Shown: positions 42,328 to 54,700 of the stretch, piece after piece | Numbering within the stretch: position 1 is the stretch's first letter | Layout of the letters: the number at the start of each line of letters is the position of its first letter | NCBI RefSeq assembly: GCF_014199945.1 | Contig: NZ_JACHOR010000001.1 | Location: 248,001-312,000 of the forward strand | Length of the DNA stretch: 64,000 nt | Source: Brevundimonas variabilis | GTDB taxonomy: Bacteria; Pseudomonadota; Alphaproteobacteria; Caulobacterales; Caulobacteraceae | Direction: 5' to 3' | Program-made: the position numbers and the translations under genes | The notes under the pieces: generated by a model | What the model saw: the letters and a program-made list of their open reading frames with translations, nothing else | Database searches by the model: none | Told to the model about the DNA's origin: nothing

Positions 42328-43110
42328 CTATTCCGCGTCCGTCAGCCGGATTTCGAACAGCTTCGGCCAGTTCTTGCCTGTCACGAACAGCCGCCGGCCT
42401 GCCGCGTCCCAGGCAATCCCGTTCAGCACATCGTCGGTCGGTTCGACGCGCTCCGCCACTGGCAGGATATCGGTCAGGTCGATGACGCCCACGACCGCGC
42501 CGGACACCGGATCGATCCGCACCAGCAGGTCCTGCCTCCACAGGTTGGCGACGATCTGGCCGTCGATCCACTCCAGCTCGTTCAGCCGCGTCACGGGCCG
42601 TCCGCCATAGGTAACGGTGATGCGGCCGGTCTCGGCAAAGGTCACGGGGTCCAGGAACCGGATCACCGGAGTGCCATCCGACAGGATCAGGCGTTGCCCG
42701 TCATCGGTCAGGCCCCATCCCTCGCCCGGATAGGCGAACTGTCCAAGCGGGCTCAGATCGTCCGCATTCCAGATGAAGCCCGTGCCGTTCTGCCATGTCA
42801 GGCTGAACAGCTTGCCCCCCAGCTCGGTGACACCCTCGCCGAAATAGGCCCGGTCCAGTTCACGCTTCTGCAGCACGGTGCCATCGGCCAGCCGCACCCG
42901 TCGCAGGGTCGACGGGTAGCGGCCCGTCGTCTCGATCAGGTCACCGTCATGAACAATCAGGCCCTGGGTGAAGGCGCCCGGATCGTGCGGATAGGTCGCG
43001 ACGATCTCGAAGCCCTGCACGGTCGGCAAGGCCGCGGCCGGCGGGTCCTGACCAGCCGCCGCGCCTCCCGTCAGGAGAAGTCCGACAGCGATCAGGACCG
43101 GGGCGCGCAT
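42328..43110 (-). CDS. Glutaminyl-peptide cyclotransferase (beta-propeller type)
   Basis: 260 residues. Signal peptide [20 protein letters not shown], then the propeller typical of plant/bacterial glutaminyl cyclases: YPHDPGAFTQGLIVHDGDLI, ETTGRYPSTLRRV, YFGEGVTELGGKLFSLTWQN, and the C-terminal DVLNGIAWDAAGRRLFVTGK. It cyclises N-terminal Gln to pyroglutamate on exported proteins. Its start overlaps the terC stop by 1 bp (TGATG), so the two genes are coupled. Confidence 0.9.
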   Translation of the reverse strand: MRAPVLIAVGLLLTGGAAAGQDPPAAALPTVQGFEIVATYPHDPGAFTQGLIVHDGDLIETTGRYPSTLRRVRLADGTVLQKRELDRAYFGEGVTELGGKLFSLTWQNGTGFIWNADDLSPLGQFAYPGEGWGLTDDGQRLILSDGTPVIRFLDPVTFAETGRITVTYGGRPVTRLNELEWIDGQIVANLWRQDLLVRIDPVSGAVVGVIDLTDILPVAERVEPTDDVLNGIAWDAAGRRLFVTGKNWPKLFEIRLTDAE

Positions 43111-43979
43111 CAGCGGGTCGGGTCCGCCGCGGCTTCCTTTTCCGCGGTCTGGGCCCGGGCCTCGGCCTCATTGGCCTGGGCGCGCGCCAGCTCGGCCTTC
43201 TCTCGCTTGGACCCCGACTTGCGGCTGAGCATGTTCAGCCCCTCCACGAGGGCCGAGAAGGCCATGGCGGCGTAGATATAGCCCTTGGGCACGTGCACGC
43301 CGAAGGCATCGGCGATCAGCACCATGCCGATCATCAGCAGAAAGCCCAGGGCCAGCATGACTACGGTCGGGTTCTTGTTGATGAAATTCGCCAGAGGGTC
43401 GGCGGCCAGCAGCATGACACCCACGGCGACCAGGACGGCCACGACCATGATCGGCAGGTGCTCGGTCATGCCGATCGCGGTCAGGATCGAGTCGATCGAG
43501 AAGACCAGGTCCAGCAGGATGATCTGGAAGATCGCCGCGCCCGCGTTGTTGATCACGACGCTCTTCTTGTCGAGCACGTCATGGCTCGGCGTCGGATCGA
43601 CCGTGTGGTGGATTTCCTTGGTCGCCTTCCACATCAGGAACAGGCCACCGGCCAGCAGGATCAGGTCCTTCCAACTGAAGGCCGTCTCGAAGGCAGGCTC
43701 GCCGTTCTCGCCCAGCGGGCCGACGATGCCCAGATCGATCACGGTGGCGGTCAGGCCGACCAGCCATGCGATGATCGACAGCAGGGCCAGACGCATGATC
43801 AGGGCCAGGCCGATGCCGATGCGGCGGACCTTCTGGCGCTGGTTTTCCGGCAGCTTGTTTGACAGGATCGAGATGAAGATCAGATTGTCGATCCCCAGCA
43901 CCACTTCCATGATGATCAGGGTGACGAGAGCCGCCCATGCGGCCGGGTCGGACAAGAGGGGCGTGATGCTTTCAAGCAT
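43110..43979 (-). CDS. TerC-family membrane protein
   Basis: 289 residues. Seven or so membrane helices with TerC signatures: [60 protein letters not shown] and [20 protein letters not shown]. The acidic GIDN and SIDS motifs probably bind metal. TerC relatives export manganese or help metalate exported enzymes. The tail is charged ([20 protein letters not shown]). Its leader region (43980-44202) is highly structured. Confidence 0.9.
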   Translation of the reverse strand: MLESITPLLSDPAAWAALVTLIIMEVVLGIDNLIFISILSNKLPENQRQKVRRIGIGLALIMRLALLSIIAWLVGLTATVIDLGIVGPLGENGEPAFETAFSWKDLILLAGGLFLMWKATKEIHHTVDPTPSHDVLDKKSVVINNAGAAIFQIILLDLVFSIDSILTAIGMTEHLPIMVVAVLVAVGVMLLAADPLANFINKNPTVVMLALGFLLMIGMVLIADAFGVHVPKGYIYAAMAFSALVEGLNMLSRKSGSKREKAELARAQANEAEARAQTAEKEAAADPTR

Positions 43980-44299
43980 GGGTCGGGAGATCCTGTGAGG
44001 TCTGGCCCCCGAGTGCGTCGGGAGAGGGTCGGGCCTATGAACACGCTTCTAGCGTCACGGTTGCCTTGCGGGCAAATGCTGAGGCGTCGGGGACACGGTC
44101 GGGCACGACCCGCCTGCGGTGCCCTGCCTCGGTTGCGAGGGGGGATTACCCATGCTATCAGCGCCCCGGCTTAGCGAAGGCCCGTCCCTGAGGCGGGTTT
44201 TTCGTCGTGCTTTACCAAGCATTTCAAGCTTTTGATCGGCGAGACCCTCTCCGCCGGTCGCAAAACGACCAACGCTTAATCCCCGGGCGGACCCTATAA
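43980..44299. other. Structured intergenic region between terC and atpH
   Basis: 320 bp with no gene. Consecutive short perfect stems: ACGCT/AGCGT (44043-44055), TTGCC/GGCAA (44061-44075), GGGCAC/GTGCCC (44101-44124), CCTCG/CGAGG (44127-44140), and the terminator-like CCCGTC/GGCGGG (44181-44197). It could be a small RNA on the plus strand or a structured terC leader on the minus strand. It does not show the yybP-ykoY manganese riboswitch core. Confidence 0.55.
44181..44202 (+). terminator. Terminator-like hairpin upstream of atpH
   Basis: CCCGTC-CCTGA-GGCGGG followed by TTTTT; intrinsic terminator form on the plus strand with no protein gene ahead of it. Confidence 0.65.
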
Positions 44300-46454
<2,155 letters not shown>

Positions 46455-46483
46455 CTGACCCCGAGCTGAGAGAGTAGCGCCGG

Positions 46484-47362
46484 ATGGCCAGCCTCAAGGA
46501 AATGCGCAGTCGGATCGGAAGCGTGAAAGCCACGCAGAAGATCACGAAAGCCATGCAGATGGTCGCCGCGGCCAAGCTGAAACGCGCCCAGGACCAGGCC
46601 GTCGCGGCCCGGCCCTATGCGACGAAGATGGCTGCGGTCATCGCCAACCTGTCGGCGGGCGTGTCGGGTGACGACGCGCCGAAGCTGCTGGCCGGCACCG
46701 GGTCGGACCAGCGCCACCTGATCGTGGTGGCTTCGGCCGACAAGGGTCTGGCGGGCGGCTTCTCGTCCAACATCATCCGCGCCGCCCGCAAGCGGATCGA
46801 CAGCCTGATCGCCAGTGGCAAGGACGTCCGCGTCATCGCCGTGGGCCGCAAGTCGCGCGACCAGCTGACCCGTCTGTACGGCAAGGCGGTCGTGAAGACG
46901 TTTGAACTGTCCGAGCACAAGACGATCGGCCTGCCGTCGGCCCAGCCGATCGCCGAGCTGATCGCCGAGGAGTTCGAGGAAGGCCGCGCCGATGTGGTCA
47001 CCCTGTTCTACAGCCAGTTCAAGTCGGTCATCAGCCAGGTGCCGACCGCCAAACAGCTGATCCCGACCGTCGTCGACGGCGGCGCCGAGCCCATCGACCT
47101 CAAGGGCGCGGTCTATGAATACGAGCCCTCGGAAGAGGAAATCCTCGAGACCCTGCTGCCGCGTGCCATCACCACCCAGATTCTGGCGGCTCTCTACGAG
47201 AACCAGGCCGGTTTCTTCGGGGCCCAGATGAGCGCGATGGACAGCGCGACCCGCAACGCCGGCGACCTGATTTCCGCCCTGACCCTGCAGTACAACCGAT
47301 CCCGCCAGGCGCAGATCACCAAGGAGCTGATCGAGATCATCTCCGGTGCCGAAGCCCTCTGA
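46484..47362 (+). CDS. atpG: ATP synthase subunit gamma
   Basis: 292 residues, starting [20 protein letters not shown] with [15 protein letters not shown], and the C-terminal [30 protein letters not shown] coiled-coil shaft (given in two parts). Central rotor shaft of F1. 29 bp after atpA. Confidence 0.97.
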   Translation: MASLKEMRSRIGSVKATQKITKAMQMVAAAKLKRAQDQAVAARPYATKMAAVIANLSAGVSGDDAPKLLAGTGSDQRHLIVVASADKGLAGGFSSNIIRAARKRIDSLIASGKDVRVIAVGRKSRDQLTRLYGKAVVKTFELSEHKTIGLPSAQPIAELIAEEFEEGRADVVTLFYSQFKSVISQVPTAKQLIPTVVDGGAEPIDLKGAVYEYEPSEEEILETLLPRAITTQILAALYENQAGFFGAQMSAMDSATRNAGDLISALTLQYNRSRQAQITKELIEIISGAEAL

Positions 47363-48913
<1,551 letters not shown>

Positions 48914-49183
48914 GTGGCCGGGAAGCTCAACTTCTCCCTTGTGTCGCCGGAACGCGAGGTCTTTGCCGGCCTGGTGGACCAGGTGGATGCCCCGGGCGTC
49001 GAGGGCGACTTCGGCGTCCTGCCCGAGCACGCCCCCTTCATGACCGCCCTGCGCGAAGGCCCAGTCACCGTCTTCACCGGCACCGCGCGCCGCGTGTTCA
49101 CGGTCAAGGGCGGCTTTGCCGACGTCAATGCCGAGGGTCTGACCATCCTCGCCGAGGAAGCCTCGGAAGTCGCAGCGGCCTGA
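48914..49183 (+). CDS. atpC: ATP synthase subunit epsilon
   Basis: 89 residues, GTG start immediately after the atpD TAA. N-terminal beta-sandwich: KLNFSLVSPEREVFAGLVDQ, GVEGDFGVLPEHAPFMTALR. It ends in ILAEEASEVAAA, so the C-terminal helical pair that inhibits ATPase in many bacteria is nearly absent, as in other short alphaproteobacterial epsilons. Confidence 0.95.
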   Translation: MAGKLNFSLVSPEREVFAGLVDQVDAPGVEGDFGVLPEHAPFMTALREGPVTVFTGTARRVFTVKGGFADVNAEGLTILAEEASEVAAA

Positions 49184-49210
49184 TCGGCCGACCGCGTTTC
49201 AGATGAAACA

Positions 49211-49240
49211 GGGCCTCCCGTTCGCGCGGGAGGCCTTTTT
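49211..49240 (+). terminator. Terminator after the F1 operon
   Basis: GGCCTCCCG/CGGGAGGCC (9-bp stem) with a TTTTT tract, 28 bp after atpC. The T tract abuts the convergent rppH stop. Confidence 0.9.
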
Positions 49241-49722
49241 CATGCCGCCAGATGCGCGAAGGCCGCGACGACCTGCTCATAGGCCGCGCGCTTGAACGGC
49301 ACGATCAGGTCGCGGGCCTCCGACAGATCGCCCCAGCGCCAGGCGTCGAACTCGACCTCGCCATGGGCCTCCAGATCGATCTCCGCCTCATCGCCCGTGA
49401 AACGATAGGCGAACCAGACCTGCTTCTGACCGGCATAGCCCCGCGCCTGTTTCGACCCGCCATAGCCGACCGGAAAATCGTAACGGATCCAGTCGTCGGT
49501 CCGGCCCAGCATCACCACCGAGGTCACGCCCGTTTCCTCGGCCAGCTCGCGGCGAGCGGCGACTTCCAGATCCTCGCCCTTGTCGACGCCCCCTTGCGGG
49601 AACTGCCAGTTGCCCGAGGCCTCGGTCCCGGCCCGGTGCCCGTACCAGACCTGCCCTTGCGCATTGAACAGGACGACGCCGACATTGGGGCGATAAAGGC
49701 TCAGATTGGGTGCAGAGGTCAT
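49240..49722 (-). CDS. rppH: RNA pyrophosphohydrolase (Nudix)
   Basis: 160 residues. RppH removes pyrophosphate from RNA 5' ends to start decay. N-terminus LYRPNVGVVLFNAQGQVWYG and NWQFPQGGVDKGED precede the Nudix box ARRELAEETGV at about 58-68. Size and motifs match the alphaproteobacterial RppH (formerly NudH). The polysaccharide deacetylase gene lies upstream on the same strand (85 bp), a conserved neighbour in this group. Confidence 0.95.
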   Translation of the reverse strand: MTSAPNLSLYRPNVGVVLFNAQGQVWYGHRAGTEASGNWQFPQGGVDKGEDLEVAARRELAEETGVTSVVMLGRTDDWIRYDFPVGYGGSKQARGYAGQKQVWFAYRFTGDEAEIDLEAHGEVEFDAWRWGDLSEARDLIVPFKRAAYEQVVAAFAHLAA

Positions 49723-49807
49723 GCCCCGCTCTTGCCATCCCGCAGCGACGACGTCACCCGCGCATGGTGATTGACGGCTGGATTGCGAAGGCCCGCAGGC
49801 CCGACCG

Positions 49808-51010
49808 TCAGCGCCCGGGGCGCTGGGTCATGGCGCTGGCGGGAGCCAGTTGCAGGCCACGGGCTTCCAGACCGGCGGTCCAGCGGGCAGCGGCCTCGAC
49901 CGTCACCGGATAGCTGAAGCCGGTCCCCAGGGCTGCTCCGCGCGACTTGGCCAGGGCCTCCAGCGCATTCAGCTGGGCGACGATTGCGGCCGGGGTCTGC
50001 TGCTGGTCAATGACCCGATCGGCGCTCGCGCGTGCCCAGGCCCCGGGGCGACGGCGGGCGGTCCCATCATCCATGAAGGCCAGACCCCGCTGGCGCAGGA
50101 CGGCGAGGAAGGCGCTGGTGCCCGCATCGGAGGCCACGAACCGGTCCCCCAGATAGTTGGTCACCCCGAAATAGCCGGTCGCGCGACCCAGCAGCCAGTC
50201 CATCTTGGCCTGGATGTCTTCGGCGCTGCCCGTGCTCAGCAGGGTCTGGGGGCCGGGGTCGTTGTCCGGATAGCCGGTCGGCTCCATCGGGATCTCGATC
50301 ATCACCTCATGGCCCTGGGCCCGGGCGAGGTCGATCCAGCCCTGCAGCCCCTGAGCATAGGGCACGAAGCTCAGGGTCACCTCGGCCGGCAGGCGTTCGA
50401 TGGCGGCACGGGTGGTCACGGCATTCAGGCCCAGCCCCCCGACAATCAGGGCCACGCGCGGCTTGCCGTTCGAACGGAACGGACGGGCATAGGCCTGGGC
50501 CGGGACGCGGCCATCCGGCGCGATCACGGGCAGAGGTCCGTTGGGGCCCGGCGCGCTCAGGCCGGCGATGGGGGCCGCCGGCAGGGGCTGGGCGGGCAGG
50601 CGGGGCGAGGCCATGGCAGCTCCCCCGCCAGAAACGGAGGCCCCGTCCGGCAGAGTGATCAGGGCTTCCGTCCCCGCAGCCCCGTTGGGATCCAGCAGAC
50701 CCTCGGTCGTCAGATCCTGATACGCCCCGAAATCGCCCAGGCTGAAGGCTTCGAGGCCGGTCGGCCCGACTGGCGCAACCACGGGAGCCCGCTTCAGCTC
50801 GACCTGCACCGACGGCGTTCCCGCGCGGGGATCGCCCAGTACGGTAAGGAACAGGGTCGCCGTGCCCAGCAGCAGGAAGCCTGCGGCTCCCACGGCCACA
50901 GGTGGCTTCTTCAGCGCGGTCAGGACCGGCGCGGCGGACAGGCGGAAAGGCGGGCGCTGCGGCGGCGCTCCGGCGGTGGCGGCGAGAACGGACTGGCGCT
51001 TTGCGAACAT
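49808..51010 (-). CDS. Divergent polysaccharide deacetylase family protein (YibQ/DUF610)
   Basis: 400 residues from the ATG at 51010 (MFAKRQSVLAATA). One N-terminal membrane anchor (VAVGAAGFLLLGTATLFLTV), a Pro/Ala-rich linker and the deacetylase-like domain from about 190: RVALIVGGLGLNAVTTRAAI, LPAEVTLSFVPYAQGLQGWI, GHEVMIEIPMEPTGYP and FGVTNYLGDRFVASD. Probably periplasmic; whether it is catalytic is unclear in this divergent family. It precedes rppH. Confidence 0.9.
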   Translation of the reverse strand: MFAKRQSVLAATAGAPPQRPPFRLSAAPVLTALKKPPVAVGAAGFLLLGTATLFLTVLGDPRAGTPSVQVELKRAPVVAPVGPTGLEAFSLGDFGAYQDLTTEGLLDPNGAAGTEALITLPDGASVSGGGAAMASPRLPAQPLPAAPIAGLSAPGPNGPLPVIAPDGRVPAQAYARPFRSNGKPRVALIVGGLGLNAVTTRAAIERLPAEVTLSFVPYAQGLQGWIDLARAQGHEVMIEIPMEPTGYPDNDPGPQTLLSTGSAEDIQAKMDWLLGRATGYFGVTNYLGDRFVASDAGTSAFLAVLRQRGLAFMDDGTARRRPGAWARASADRVIDQQQTPAAIVAQLNALEALAKSRGAALGTGFSYPVTVEAAARWTAGLEARGLQLAPASAMTQRPGR

Positions 51011-51163
51011 GGACACGGAATGGATGCTCGGATGGAAACCGCGAAGGCGGCACACTTCAGGTGGCAGTGTGGCGAGCGGCGGTTAAGAAACCCTAACGCG
51101 GATTCATCCCTTCGCCCGGTTTTCGCAGGGTTTCCGGCACCCTGTGGCAGCGACCCGTCCGGA

Positions 51164-51631
51164 TCAGGCCAGGTCCTCGATCTCGGCGTCGGTCAGCTCG
51201 CCGGGGACGATGGTCACCGGCAGTTTTCGACCGCTGAAGGCGGCACCCTGTTTCAGCACGGCCGCAACCAGAGGCCCAGGCGACTTGCCCCCGCTGGCCG
51301 CCGCCAGAACCAGGATCTTGATCTCCGGATCCTCGCCCACGACCTTGCGGATCGCGGCCTGGGCTTCCCCGGTTTCGATCAGGAAGATCGGCTGCGACCC
51401 GGAACGCTCGGCCGCGATCTCCCCCAGCCGCACCAGGAGGGCCTCGGCTTCCTCGCGCTGCTGGCGCTGGATCTCGTCGCGCACGCCCGACCAGTGCTCG
51501 TCCGAGCTGTCGGACAACACGCGCAGCATGGCCACGCGCCCGCCCGTGGACCTCGCGCGCCGCGCCGCATAGCGCAGGGCCGCGTCGAACTCCGGACTGT
51601 CGTCCACGACGACCAGAAACTGTCTCGGCAT
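51164..51631 (-). CDS. Universal stress protein (UspA family)
   Basis: 155 residues from the ATG at 51631 (MPRQFLVVVDDSPEFDAALR). The single Usp domain has YAARRARSTGGRVAMLRVL and ILVLAAASGGKSPGPLVAAV near the C-terminus, where G-x2-G-x9-G(S/T) ATP-binding residues usually sit; the pattern here is altered. Cytoplasmic. Single-gene unit between two minus-strand genes. Confidence 0.85.
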   Translation of the reverse strand: MPRQFLVVVDDSPEFDAALRYAARRARSTGGRVAMLRVLSDSSDEHWSGVRDEIQRQQREEAEALLVRLGEIAAERSGSQPIFLIETGEAQAAIRKVVGEDPEIKILVLAAASGGKSPGPLVAAVLKQGAAFSGRKLPVTIVPGELTDAEIEDLA

Positions 51632-51718
51632 GAAGGTTCCCCGCCCTGTCTTGTGCGCAAGCGACGCCAAGGGGGCGATGGAGTCAACTCACCGCCCCCT
51701 GACACCTACCGGCGTGGA

Positions 51719-54700
51719 TCAGAGCTTGCCCGCGATACTGCGGATGGCACCGTTGGCAATGGTCAGTTTGGCGAAGGTCCAGCCGGTGCCCGAGGCCTCG
51801 ATCTCGTCGACCGAGGCCCGCATGGCCTCGACCTGGGCCTGACGCGGACCGATCCAGGCATCGACCGCCTGCTCTGCCGCCTGCTCGGTCGCGCCGACTG
51901 CGACATCCGATGCCATGGCCACGGCACGGGTCAGGGCAACCTGCTCGGCCATGATGTCCTCGATCAGCCGCCGCACGGCCAGCCGGTCGAAATGATCGAC
52001 GGATGGCACACCCCCGGCAGCGGCCCTGAGGCGGTCAAAGTCGAAGGCCGCCCCGACTTGGTGATACAGCCGTGCCATGGCCGGCTCGGGCCAGCCTGTC
52101 TCGGCCGCCAGGTCGCCGATGTCTGCGGTCGCCACCGAAGGCCTCAGCATCGCAAAGCCCCGCGCCATCGCCTCGGGGGCGCCCAGGCCGATGAAGGTCC
52201 TGACCCGCTCCTCCAGCCGTCCCTGCTCGAAGCGGGACAGCACGGCCCCGCCCTCGGGTACCAGGGCATCGACCACCGGGCGATAGGCCGCAATCAGGCT
52301 GCCGACCGTAGCGCCCGGCCGGGCCGCGCGTCGGGCCAGCCACGCGGTCTGGCGGCGCAGCACGACCGCGATCTCCTGATAGAGGGCCGTCTGGGCCTCC
52401 GCCGAGATCTGACCATCCAGCGCAGACACCGCATCCCATGCCTCGTCCAGCCGGAACACCCGCCGCGCGGCCTCGAAGGCGATGACCAGAGCCCGGGTAT
52501 CGCATTCCGCAGACACCCGCAGCCGCTCGGGGAAGGTCGCCCCACCCATGTTGACGATCTCGTTGGCCAGAACCGTCGCCACGATCTCGTGCCGCAGCCG
52601 GTGCCCCTTCATCTCGGGCTCGAACCTGGCCAGGGCGTCCGGGAAGTAGCGGATCAGCGCCGCCTCGAAGAACGGGTCCTCGGTCGCGCCAGAGGCCACG
52701 ATGTCGTCGAACAATTCGATCTTGGAATAGGCCGTCAGGACCGCAAGCTCGGGCCGGGTCAGCGGCTGGCCCATCGCCTTCATCTCGGCAATGCGGGCAT
52801 CGCTGGGCAGCCCCTCGACCTTGCGGTCCAGCTTGCCCTTGGCGCCGAGCCACGACATGAACCGGGCCTGGGCGTCGAGGCTGGCGGTGCCTTCGGCCTG
52901 CTGCAGGGTCAGGGCCAGGGTCTGGTCGTAGTTGTGGGCCAGGACCTTCAGCCCGACCTCGTCGGTCATGGAGGCCAGCAGGGCATTGCGGTCCTCGGCC
53001 TTCAGCGTGCCATTGGTGACGGCTGACCCCACCAGGATCTTGATGTTGACCTCATGGTCGGAGGTATCCACCCCGGCGGAGTTGTCGATGGCATCGGTGT
53101 TGATCCGGCCACCCTGCGCAGCAAACGCGATCCGGCCCGCCTGGGTGAAGCCGAGGTTCGCTCCCTCGCCGATGACCTTGACCCGCAGTTCGTCGGCATT
53201 GATCCGCAGGGCGTCGGTGCCCTTGTCCCCGACCTGGGCGTCGGTTTCCGCGGCGGATTTCACATAGGTGCCGATGCCGCCAAGATACAGCAACTCGACC
53301 GGGGCCTTCAGGATCGCCCGGATCAGGCTGACCGGATCCAGGCTGTCCTCGGTGATGTCCAGCGCCGCCTTGATCTGGGGCGTCAGGGTGATGGACTTGG
53401 TCGCCCGCGAGAAGACGCCGCCACCTTCGGAGATCAGCGAGGCATCATAGTCCTGCCAGGACGAACGCGGCAGCTGGAACAGCCGGTCCCGCTCGGCCCA
53501 GGACCGGGCTGCATCCGGGTCAGGGTCGATGAAGATGTCGCGGTGATCGAAAGCCGCGATCAGGCGGGTGGCCTTCGACAGCAGCATGCCATTGCCGAAC
53601 ACGTCGCCCGACATGTCGCCCACACCGACGGTGGTGAAGGTCTCGGTCTGGATGTCCTTGCCCATCTCGCGGAAGTGCCGCTTGACGGCCTCCCAGGCAC
53701 CGCGCGCGGTGATGCCCATGGCCTTGTGGTCATAGCCGACCGACCCGCCGCTGGCGAAGGCGTCGCCCAGCCAGAAGCCGTAGTCGGCCGACACCCCGTT
53801 GGCGATGTCCGAGAAGGTTGCCGTGCCCTTGTCGGCGGCGACAACCAGATAGGGGTCGTCCCCCTCCCACATCACGACATGGTCCGGATGCTCGACCGCA
53901 CCGGTGGATCCGATGTCGTCGGTGATGTCCAGAAGACCGGACAGGAAGGTCTTGTAGGCGCGGATCGCCTCGGCCTGGATGGCATCGCGGTCCCCGCCCC
54001 TCGGCAGGTGTTTCGGGTAGAAGCCGCCCTTGGACCCGACGGGCACGATGACGGCATTCTTGACCTGCTGGGCCTTGACCAGACCCAGGACCTCGGTGCG
54101 GAAATCGTCGCGCCGGTCGGACCAGCGCAGGCCGCCCCGCGCGACCGGGCCGAACCGCAGGTGGACGCCCTCGACGTGCGGGGCCCAGACGAAGATCTCG
54201 CGATAGGGCTTGGGCAGCGGCAGGTCGTCCAGTTCGCGCGAGGCGATCTTGATCGAGATGTGCGGCTTGGGCTGGCCATCCGCTGCGCGCTGGAAATAGT
54301 TGGTCCGCTTGATGGCCCCGACCAGCGCCGCCAGACGGCGAAGCGCCCGGTCGTGGTCCAGCGATTTCACGTCCTGCAACAGGGCCGTGATCTTTTCGGA
54401 CAGTTCGCCGGCTGCAGCTTCCCGCGACGTGACATCGCCGCCGTGCTCCGGATCGAATTTGCAGGCGAACAGCGACAGCAGGGCCCGCGATACGGCCGGA
54501 TACTCGGTCAGGGCCGCTTCCTGAACGGCCTGGGACGGATCGAGGCCTGTCTGCTGGCGATAGCGAGCCAGGGTCCGGATCAGGGCCACCTCGCGCCAGC
54601 TGACGCCCAGTTCGAGAACCAGGCGGTTGAAGCCATCGCTTTCCGTGCGGGCGGTCCACACTGCGACAAAGGCCTCTTCGAACGGCGCCTTGATGTCGGC

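Noticed and set aside
43980..44202. yybP-ykoY manganese riboswitch ahead of terC
   Set aside because: Suggested by context, but the conserved GGGGAGUAGC and the matching downstream core are not present on the minus strand.
51083..51100. CtrA-like TTAAGAAACCCTAAC upstream of the deacetylase gene
   Set aside because: The second box is CTAA at the wrong spacing; only one true half-site.
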